This document shows, piece after piece, positions 1-5,266 of a stretch of 7,062 nt of DNA; the first letter of the stretch is position 1, and every line of letters begins with the position of its first letter. The stretch covers positions 1,090 through 8,151 of the forward strand of contig MTPE01000059.1 in assembly GCA_002011835.1 (NCBI GenBank), given 5' to 3'. The position numbers and the translations under genes were made by a program. Under the pieces are notes generated by a model. It was not told the origin of the DNA, made no database searches, and was given only the letters and a program-made list of their open reading frames with translations. The DNA is from Desulfarculaceae bacterium JdFR-95 (GTDB taxonomy: Bacteria > Desulfobacterota > Desulfarculia > Desulfarculales > Desulfarculaceae).

Positions 1-1032
1 CAGGCCCGTGACAAGCAGGGCCGCATGACTCCGCGGGCGGCGCTGGCCCTGCTGGAGCAGGCTGCGGCCCGGCAGGACGCCCAGGTGGGCCGGGCCCTGC
101 AGGAGTTGGCGGCGCACCTGCGCCTGCGGCGGGAGGAGGGCCAGCCTCCGGGCGATGCCCAGCGCCTGCGGGCGGCGGTGGCGCGGCTGTTGGAGGCGGC
201 GCCGGCGCGGAGCGGAGAGGGCGCGCCTCCGGCCCAGGCCGCGGCAGGGAACAAGGTTCAGGGCCCGGCTTGGCAAGAGGCCGCCGCCCAGGCCGTGGAC
301 ACCAAGCAGGGCTTGGAGGAGGCCCTGGCCGGGGAGGGCCTGGTCCGCCTGGTCAAGGCGGGGGCGGGCTCTCGCGCGGGCGAAGGGGCGGAGCGCAGCG
401 GGGAGGTGGACGTGGCGGCTCCCCAGGCGGCTCGCACTGGGGCGGCGGTGGCCATGGCGCGGGCGGTGGCCGGGCCCCAGGGTGGGTCTCAGGCCGAAGC
501 GCAATTCACGGGTCAGGGTGGGGGGGAGTCCGCCTTGGCCCAGGCCGCGGCGGCCCAGGCCGGCGGAGCGGCGGGCCGGGCGGTGGTGGCGCGGGGGGTG
601 CTGCCGCCCTACGTGGTACGCCAGGTGGCCCAACAGATGGCCCAGATGGTGCGCCGAGGCCAGGGCAGCCTGCGCCTGACCCTGAAGCCGCCGGAGCTGG
701 GCGGGGTGGTGTTGAAGCTGAGCGTCAAGCACGGCGTGGTGCGGGCCACCCTCACCACCGACAGCGTGGCGGCCAAGCAGGTATTGGAGGCCGGGCTGGA
801 GCAGCTCCGGCAGCAGTTGCTGCAGCAGGGGCTGAAGCCGGAGCGCATCGAGGTGCTGGTGAACCCCGACGCCCAGCGCCAGCAGGCCCGGGGCGAGGGC
901 GGGGGACAGGACCAGCGTCGTCGTTCGGGCCAGGGTGGTTCCGGCCTCTCCCTGGGGGGTGAGGAGTCAGAGGAGGAGTTCGCGGCGGCAGGTGTGGTCC
1001 GCGGAGAAGGGCGGGTGAACCTGTTCGCCTGA
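1..1032 (+). CDS. fliK: Flagellar hook-length control protein FliK, C-terminal part (5' truncated by window)
   Basis: FliK is exported during hook growth, measures hook length, and through its C-terminal domain makes the export gate (FlhB) switch from hook to filament substrates. The frame is open from base 1, giving 343 visible residues. The first ATG (25) has no convincing ribosome binding site, so the true start probably lies upstream. Visible residues 1-195 are Ala/Gly/Gln/Arg-rich and low in complexity, as is usual for the ruler part. Residues about 200-288 form the conserved Flg_hook domain: LRLTLKPPELGG at 224-235 is the signature, followed by a beta-strand and helix pattern ending in IEVLVN (283-288). 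A Gln/Gly/Glu-rich tail (289-343) follows, as in other FliK proteins. It lies 19 bases before flgD, the usual neighbour. The domain assignment is strong; the symbol rests on domain plus context, because the N-terminal part diverges too much to recognise. Confidence 0.9.
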   Translation, partial: QARDKQGRMTPRAALALLEQAAARQDAQVGRALQELAAHLRLRREEGQPPGDAQRLRAAVARLLEAAPARSGEGAPPAQAAAGNKVQGPAWQEAAAQAVDTKQGLEEALAGEGLVRLVKAGAGSRAGEGAERSGEVDVAAPQAARTGAAVAMARAVAGPQGGSQAEAQFTGQGGGESALAQAAAAQAGGAAGRAVVARGVLPPYVVRQVAQQMAQMVRRGQGSLRLTLKPPELGGVVLKLSVKHGVVRATLTTDSVAAKQVLEAGLEQLRQQLLQQGLKPERIEVLVNPDAQRQQARGEGGGQDQRRRSGQGGSGLSLGGEESEEEFAAAGVVRGEGRVNLFA

Positions 1033-1051
1033 GAGGACGAGGAAGCGAGCC

Positions 1052-1882
1052 ATGATCTCTCCCATCTTCCAGCAGCCCCAGGCCGAGGGTGATTCCCCGC
1101 CGGTGCGTAGCGACACCGAGATGGGGATGGGCATGGACGCCTTTTTGAAGATGTTCATGGCCCAGGTGACCAACCAGGACCCCCTCAACCCCATGGACAA
1201 CACCGAGTTCACGGCGCAGTTGGCCACCTTCAGTCAGTTGGAGCAGTTGATCCAGATCAAGGAGGGCGTGGACAAGCTGGCCGGCATGGAGCAGTTGGTG
1301 AGCCAGGCAACGGCGGCGTCCTATCTGGGCAAGGAGGTGACCTTCGAGGGTGACGTGCTGCCGGTGAACGACGGCTACGTGGGGGCGGTGGGCTTCACCC
1401 TGGCCCAGGACGCCCAGGTGACGGCGATGATCCTGGACGCGGACGGCGGTCTGGTGACCGAGGTGGACCTGGGTTGGCTGCAGGCGGGGGAGCAGACCTT
1501 CCAGTGGGACGGCATGACCTCCTACGGACAGCCGGTGGAAGACGGGGCCTACACCGTGACCATCAACGCGGTGGACGCCCAGGGCAACCCGGTGGAGGTC
1601 AGCGACCAGACCGTGACCGGGCTGGTCACGGGTTATCAGAAGGACGACGAGGGCAAGGTCTATCTGCTGTTGGGCGAGGCGGCCCTGCCCTTGGACAAGG
1701 TGTTGGCCGTGCGGCAGCCTTCCAGCCAGGGGGCGCAGGCCACCAGCTCCCGTGCCCAAGGTGAGGAGTTTCAGGCCCTGGAGCAGCCTCCGGCCACAGG
1801 CAGTGGCGGGGACGAGGCTTCGGTCCTGGACGCCCTGAAGAAGATCCTCACCGTGGGAGGGCTGGCCGCGGCCCTGTTGTAG
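1052..1882 (+). CDS. flgD: Flagellar hook cap / hook assembly scaffold protein FlgD
   Basis: FlgD sits on the tip of the growing hook outside the cell, guides insertion of FlgE subunits, and is discarded when the hook is complete. The 276-residue product has the diagnostic N-terminal block at residues 31-66, including NQDPLNPMDNTEFTAQLA and FSQLEQL. Residues about 123-183 form the Ig/FNIII-like beta domain (V123 strand, FQWDG at 150-154, then a GAYTVTI strand). The start is ATG 1052, with GAGGA ending about 9 bases upstream. The family core ends near Q222. Residues 223-276 are an extra tail: a Ser/Gln/Ala-rich linker, then a hydrophobic C-terminus (LKKILTVGGLAAALL). Usual lengths are about 220-230, so this tail is an extension. 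It lies between fliK and flgE, the standard hook-gene order. Identity is near certain; the role of the tail is unknown. Confidence 0.97.
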   Translation: MISPIFQQPQAEGDSPPVRSDTEMGMGMDAFLKMFMAQVTNQDPLNPMDNTEFTAQLATFSQLEQLIQIKEGVDKLAGMEQLVSQATAASYLGKEVTFEGDVLPVNDGYVGAVGFTLAQDAQVTAMILDADGGLVTEVDLGWLQAGEQTFQWDGMTSYGQPVEDGAYTVTINAVDAQGNPVEVSDQTVTGLVTGYQKDDEGKVYLLLGEAALPLDKVLAVRQPSSQGAQATSSRAQGEEFQALEQPPATGSGGDEASVLDALKKILTVGGLAAALL

Positions 1883-1898
1883 AGCACGGTCCCATTGA

Positions 1899-1925
1899 CC
1901 CCGGGCCAGGGATGGATTCCCGGGG
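1899..1925 (+). other. Weak inverted repeat in the flgD-flgE gap
   Basis: CCCCGGG at 1899-1905 pairs with CCCGGGG at 1919-1925 across a 13-base loop. No T-run follows, so it is not an intrinsic terminator. In this GC-rich background a 7-bp repeat may be chance. If real, it could form an RNA hairpin just upstream of the flgE ribosome binding site and influence flgE translation or processing of the fliK-flgD-flgE message. The rest of the 69-base gap holds only the flgE ribosome binding site. Confidence 0.25.
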
Positions 1926-1932
1926 ACGAGAA

Positions 1933-1947
1933 GCCAAGGAGCGGCAA
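1933..1947 (+). promoter_or_regulatory. flgE ribosome binding site within a 15-base leader shared with motA
   Basis: AAGGAG at 1936-1941 lies 10 bases before ATG 1952 and supports that start for flgE. The surrounding 15 bases, GCCAAGGAGCGGCAA, are identical to the sequence directly before motA (4478-4492), where the spacer to ATG is 6 bases. Confidence 0.75.
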
Positions 1948-1951
1948 GGCC

Positions 1952-4282
1952 ATGGGTATGCTGAGCGCGATGTACTCGGGAGTGACCGGCCTGAACGTAC
2001 ACGGCCGGGCGCTGTCCAGCGTGGCGGACAACATTGCCAACCTGAACACGCACGCCTACAAGTCCACGCGGGCCAACTTCGGCGACATCATGGTGCACTC
2101 GCTGACCGTGGGCGGCACGGTGGTGGAACAGGTGGGCACCGGCGCCCGGGTGCTCAACGTGCAGACCATGATGATCCAGGGGGCCTTCGAGACCACCGAC
2201 CTGCCCACCGACCTGGCCATCAACGGACAGGGCTTCTTCGAGGTCTCCAACCCCAGCGCCTCCAGCAACAGCGCGGGCTACTACTACACCCGTGCGGGCC
2301 AGTTCGTGCTGGACAAGGACGGCTACCTGGTCAACCCCACGGGCCTGCGCCTGCGGGGCTACAACGTGGACTCCGAGGGCAACCTCCAGCAGATCATGGA
2401 GGACCTGCAGATCACCACGGTGCAGACCGATGCCGTGGCCACCAGCCAGATCGACATCAGCGTGAACCTGGACGCCGAGGACTCCAACGAATACCACCCC
2501 TCTTTGGCCATCTCCCCCACCCAGACCACCACCTACAACTACCTGACCTCGGTGCGGGTGTACGACAGCCTGGGCATCGGCCACGACCTGTCGCTTCTGT
2601 TCCAGAAGTTGTCCACCTATGATGGCGCCAAGCCCGCGGGCAGCCAGTCGGTGTGGAAGTGCTCGGTGTTCGAGAACGACAGCGGCACCCTGACCGCCAA
2701 CCCCACTTATCCCAACAACACCTTCTACCTGCACTTCGACACCAACGGCCACATCGTGGGTATCTCCACCGGCCAGCCCGGCTACGGTGACATGTACACC
2801 TCCACCGGCACGGTCAGCAGCCAGACTTCCATGATCAGCGACCGCCTGGGCGAGACGTTGTCCTTCAGCACCAACGAGGGTGGCACCCAGACCTTCATCT
2901 CCACCATCGACGTGGTGTTCGGCGGGGCCACCGAGGGCGACGAGAGCATCTCCATCGGCTCCACCACCTACACCCTGCCGGCGGTGTCGGCCACCAGCGC
3001 TGCCCTCTACCTGGCCAGCGACATCAACGACGACGGCAGCGGCTATTGGGCAGTGGCCAACGGCACCACGGTCACCCTCTACGCCAGCGGTTCTACCCCC
3101 CTGAGCGTCAGTGTCAGCGACAGCGACAACGACGAGACCATCAGCCTGTTCGGCGACCCCTTGAGCGATTCCGACTCCAGCTCCATCGACCTGATCCACG
3201 CCATCAACGACGGCCGTCAGGCCAACGGCATGTTCGCCATCAAGCTGGCCAACCTAGACGCCAACGACGACCTGACCATCAACGGCACCGTGTTCACCTA
3301 CTCCTCGCCCTCCGCTACCAACAACTGGACCACCATCGGCGGGCTGGTCAGCAGCATCAACAGCGCCGGCCTGGGAGTGACCGCCACCCGGTTCGACTAC
3401 TCGGTCAGCGGCACCACGGTCAGTTCCATCCTCATCACCGCCAGCAGCGTGGGCACCGCGGGCAACAACATCTACCTGGACTCCAACGCCGACAGCGGCA
3501 CCGAGATCACGGTCAACGGCCGCACTAGCGGCACCACCATCTACCTGGCCGGCGGCATGGACCCCAGCAGCACCACCTACGTGCAGGCCTCGGCGGTCTC
3601 CAGCGGCAGCGGCTATGCCCTGCGCCTGTCCCGCACCGACGTGAACCCCACCAGCTCCTCCACCATCGGCATCGCCTCCTCCAACACCCTGGGCGACACC
3701 AAGGGCATAGACTTCGACTCCTGGACCCAGAACCAGTACGCCTCCGACCCCCAGAGCAACTCCTCGGTGGAGACCAGCGGCGAGATCACCCTGGAATACG
3801 ACTTCCCCGACGCCACCCAGGATCAGCAGATCAAGTTCGACTTCACCCCCGACGCCTCCAGCAACACCACCCAGTCGGCCGGGGCCAGCGAGACCTACTA
3901 CCTCTACCAGAACGGCTCGCCCCGCGGCAGCCTGCAGTCCATGGACATCGACCGCACCGGGCTGATCACCGGTCTGTTCTCCAACGGCAAGCAGCGCACC
4001 CTGGGCGCGGTGGTGCTGGTCAACTTCGGCAACCCCGCCGCCCTGGAGCGCCAGGGCGAGAACCTCTGGACCAAGACCCTCAACTCCGGCGAACCGGTCT
4101 ACAACCGACCCGGTCAGGGAGGCATGGGCAAGGTCGAGTCCGGCGCCCTGGAGCAGTCCAACGTGGACCTGGCCAACGAGTTCGTCAAGATGATCAACTA
4201 CCAGCGCGCCTTCCAGGCCAACAGCCGCACCATCTCCACCACCGACCAGATGTTGGCCGAGCTGATCAACCTCAAGCGCTAG
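1952..4282 (+). CDS. flgE: Flagellar hook protein FlgE, enlarged (776 aa)
   Basis: FlgE polymerises into the hook, the flexible extracellular joint between rod and filament. Residues 1-50 hold the rod/hook N-terminal motif (MLSAMYSGVTGLNVHG, then ADNIANLNTHAYKS). About 192-300 is the FlaE-type D2 domain (TTTYNYLTSVRVYDSLG). About 654-710 is the conserved return segment (NGSPRGSLQSMDID, then LGAVVLVNFGNPAALERQG). Residues 736-776 are the C-terminal helix (SNVDLANEFVKMINYQRAFQANSR). N- and C-terminal helices pair in the hook core. The enteric protein has about 400 residues; the excess here lies at about 300-650, which is Ser/Thr/Asn/Asp-rich, acidic, and holds two IN-motif-like segments (331-380 and 439-509). 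The only cysteine is C237, in D2. ATG 1952 is chosen over the upstream TTG 1895 because it has AAGGAG 10 bases before it and gives the canonical N-terminus. It is followed by a terminator. Identity is near certain. Confidence 0.97.
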   Translation: MGMLSAMYSGVTGLNVHGRALSSVADNIANLNTHAYKSTRANFGDIMVHSLTVGGTVVEQVGTGARVLNVQTMMIQGAFETTDLPTDLAINGQGFFEVSNPSASSNSAGYYYTRAGQFVLDKDGYLVNPTGLRLRGYNVDSEGNLQQIMEDLQITTVQTDAVATSQIDISVNLDAEDSNEYHPSLAISPTQTTTYNYLTSVRVYDSLGIGHDLSLLFQKLSTYDGAKPAGSQSVWKCSVFENDSGTLTANPTYPNNTFYLHFDTNGHIVGISTGQPGYGDMYTSTGTVSSQTSMISDRLGETLSFSTNEGGTQTFISTIDVVFGGATEGDESISIGSTTYTLPAVSATSAALYLASDINDDGSGYWAVANGTTVTLYASGSTPLSVSVSDSDNDETISLFGDPLSDSDSSSIDLIHAINDGRQANGMFAIKLANLDANDDLTINGTVFTYSSPSATNNWTTIGGLVSSINSAGLGVTATRFDYSVSGTTVSSILITASSVGTAGNNIYLDSNADSGTEITVNGRTSGTTIYLAGGMDPSSTTYVQASAVSSGSGYALRLSRTDVNPTSSSTIGIASSNTLGDTKGIDFDSWTQNQYASDPQSNSSVETSGEITLEYDFPDATQDQQIKFDFTPDASSNTTQSAGASETYYLYQNGSPRGSLQSMDIDRTGLITGLFSNGKQRTLGAVVLVNFGNPAALERQGENLWTKTLNSGEPVYNRPGQGGMGKVESGALEQSNVDLANEFVKMINYQRAFQANSRTISTTDQMLAELINLKR
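2942..3091 (+). repeat. First IN-motif-like segment in the FlgE insert (residues 331-380)
   Basis: The protein pattern is a short strand (ESISIGSTTYTL), a Ser/Ala stretch with a helix-like run (ALYLASDIND), then a strand pair (YWAVANGTTVTLYASG). This resembles the IN motif found in flagellin and hook-associated proteins (strand with NG or SG, helix ending in IN, then strands). It parallels the segment at residues 439-509, so the two may derive from an old internal duplication. The similarity is judged by eye at protein level only; there is no clear nucleotide repeat. Confidence 0.45.
3266..3478 (+). repeat. Second IN-motif-like segment in the FlgE insert (residues 439-509)
   Basis: The segment reads DDLTINGTVFTY, then a helix-like GGLVSSINSAGLGVTAT, then strands TTVSSILITASS and GTAGNNIYL. 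TING, SIN and GVTAT in this order and spacing are close to the IN motif of flagellins and hook-associated proteins, and GTAGNNI is a turn often seen at the end of such modules. It matches the first segment (331-380) in layout but is longer and closer to the family pattern. Confidence 0.55.
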
Positions 4283-4299
4283 CAACCCACCACCAAGCC

Positions 4300-4342
4300 C
4301 TTGACGCCCCGCCTGCCCGGGCAGGCGGGGCGTCAAGCTTTT
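4300..4342 (+). terminator. Rho-independent terminator after flgE (perfect 38-bp palindrome)
   Basis: Bases 4300-4318 are exactly complementary to 4319-4337, giving a 17-bp GC-rich stem with a 4-base CCGG tip, and TTTT follows at 4339-4342. It starts 17 bases after the flgE stop codon. The stem is very strong and the T-run short, which is common in GC-rich genomes. The complementary strand has no T-run after the stem, so it should work for the + strand only. It would separate the hook operon from the stator operon. Confidence 0.8.
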
Positions 4343-4379
4343 GACGAGAATCGCCTGTGTGCCTCCGCCCCGGGCCAGG

Positions 4380-4409
4380 TTGCTTAACAGGCTGAAAACA
4401 AGTAATAAT
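4380..4409 (+). promoter_or_regulatory. Possible sigma-70-type promoter in the AT-rich island before motA
   Basis: TTGCTT (4380-4385) is followed after 18 bases by AATAAT (4404-4409; 5 of 6 match TATAAT). The -35 matches only 3 of 6. It lies in the one clearly AT-rich patch of the window (about 4380-4415), which could equally be a binding site for the enhancer-binding protein or a bending protein serving the sigma-54 promoter just downstream. Confidence 0.3.
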
Positions 4410-4435
4410 TGAAACCGGATCCACGGCGGGGCGGG

Positions 4436-4450
4436 TGGCACGCCCCTTGC
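4436..4450 (+). promoter_or_regulatory. Sigma-54 (RpoN) -24/-12 promoter for motA-motB1-motB2-fliL
   Basis: TGGCACGCCCCTTGC matches the sigma-54 consensus TGGCACG-N4-TTGC at every specified base. GG (4437-4438) and GC (4449-4450) have the required 12-base offset. The start of transcription would be near 4462, leaving a leader of about 31 bases with the motA ribosome binding site. In many Gram-negative bacteria mid-class flagellar genes use RpoN with an NtrC-family activator (FlrC/FleR/FlgR type). No activator site was recognised, but the AT-rich stretch at 4380-4415 is a reasonable place for one. It lies just after the flgE terminator, which supports an independent unit. Confidence 0.85.
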
Positions 4451-4477
4451 CTCCAGTCGGGTGGACGATGGGCCCAC

Positions 4478-4492
4478 GCCAAGGAGCGGCAA
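4478..4492 (+). promoter_or_regulatory. motA ribosome binding site (15-base leader shared with flgE)
   Basis: AAGGAG at 4481-4486 lies 6 bases before ATG 4493, an optimal arrangement that fixes the motA start. The 15 bases GCCAAGGAGCGGCAA are identical to those before flgE (1933-1947). Confidence 0.85.
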
Positions 4493-5257
4493 ATGGACCT
4501 GGCCACTGTCATCGGTATCGTCAGCGCCTTCGCCCTGGTCATCATCGCCATGACCCTGGGCGGCAGCATATTGATGTTCATCGACATCCCCAGCCTGATG
4601 ATCGTGGTGGGCGGCACCATCGGGGTGACCCTGATCAACTATCCCCTGCGCGACGTGCTCAAGCTGGTGGGCATCGTCAAGAACGTCTTCTTCCACAAGC
4701 TGGTGGCCGTGCCCCAGCTCATCGCCCAGTTCGTGGAGTACGCCACCAAGGCCCGCCGCGAGGGCATCCTGGCCCTGGAGGCCACCTTGAAGGAGGTGGA
4801 CGACCCCTTCCTGGCCAAGGGCCTGCAGCTGACCATCGACGGCCTGGAGCCGGCCAACATCAAGGAGATCCTGGAGACCGAGATCGACTACATCGCCGAA
4901 CGCCACCGTCTGGGGGCCGAGATATTCATGACCATGGGCACCTTCGCCCCTGCCCTGGGCATGATCGGCACTCTCATCGGCCTGGTGCAGATGCTGCAGT
5001 CCATGAACGACCCCTCCAGCATCGGCCCGGCCATGGCGGTGGCCATCATCACCACCTTCTACGGCGCGGTGATGGCCAACATGGTCTTCCTGCCCATCAG
5101 CGGCAAGCTGCGCAACCGCTCCCAGGAGGAGGTGATGATCAAGGAGATCATGCTCAACGGCATCCTCTCCATCGCCCGGGGCGACAACCCCCGGGTGATC
5201 GAGCAGAAGCTGCACAGCTTCCTGCCGCCGGCCATGCGCCAGTCGGTGTTCAAGTAG
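4493..5257 (+). CDS. motA: Flagellar stator protein MotA (PomA-like)
   Basis: MotA forms the ring of the inner-membrane stator; its cytoplasmic loop pushes on rotor protein FliG when ions pass. The 254-residue length is normal for the family. Membrane segments are seen at about 3-24, 33-50, 146-170 and 180-203. The large loop after TM2 has the conserved charged motif RREGILALE (88-96). P153 (in FAPALGMIGT) and P201 (in FLPISG) appear equivalent to the two essential prolines of E. coli MotA. T160 and T188 line up, by comparison from memory, with T158 and T186 of the sodium-type PomA, and the N-terminus (MDLAT, LGGSI, IVVGG) is PomA-like; this hints at sodium use but does not prove it. ATG 4493 is preferred over TTG 4409, which lies upstream of the sigma-54 promoter. 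Its stop overlaps the motB1 ribosome binding site. Confidence 0.96.
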   Translation: MDLATVIGIVSAFALVIIAMTLGGSILMFIDIPSLMIVVGGTIGVTLINYPLRDVLKLVGIVKNVFFHKLVAVPQLIAQFVEYATKARREGILALEATLKEVDDPFLAKGLQLTIDGLEPANIKEILETEIDYIAERHRLGAEIFMTMGTFAPALGMIGTLIGLVQMLQSMNDPSSIGPAMAVAIITTFYGAVMANMVFLPISGKLRNRSQEEVMIKEIMLNGILSIARGDNPRVIEQKLHSFLPPAMRQSVFK

Positions 5258-5262
5258 GAGGG
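5256..5262 (+). promoter_or_regulatory. Ribosome binding site deciding the GTG start of motB1
   Basis: AGGAGGG begins in the motA stop codon (TAG 5255-5257) and lies 4-5 bases before GTG 5267. The next in-frame ATG is inside the membrane helix, so GTG is the only plausible start. The overlap suggests translational coupling of motA and motB1. Confidence 0.85.
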
Positions 5263-5266
5263 AGCC

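Noticed and set aside
25..27. ATG 25 as the true start of fliK
   Set aside because: The frame is open to the window edge, no good ribosome binding site precedes this ATG, and FliK proteins are usually longer than 335 residues.
1863..1877. Sigma-54-like TGGC...TGT at the end of flgD as a promoter for flgE
   Set aside because: The -12 element reads GT instead of GC and the bases after TGGC do not match; it lies in coding sequence and a GC-rich background makes such partial matches common.
1895..1951. TTG 1895 as the flgE start (19 extra residues)
   Set aside because: The extension has no place in the conserved FlgE N-terminus, while ATG 1952 has AAGGAG 10 bases upstream and gives the canonical MLSAMYSG start.
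752..3199. 815-codon open frame on the - strand
   Set aside because: It runs antisense across fliK, flgD and flgE, all unmistakable on the + strand. Its product is a low-complexity Gly/Val/His/Gln/Ala mixture with no recognisable domain, as expected when a GC-rich coding strand is read backwards.
4300..4337. Palindrome as an attachment site, transposon end or CRISPR repeat
   Set aside because: It occurs once, has no target duplication or mobile gene nearby, and a terminator position right after flgE explains it.
4409..4492. TTG 4409 as the motA start (28 extra residues)
   Set aside because: It lies upstream of the predicted sigma-54 transcription start, encodes a non-hydrophobic extension unknown in MotA, and ATG 4493 has a perfect ribosome binding site.
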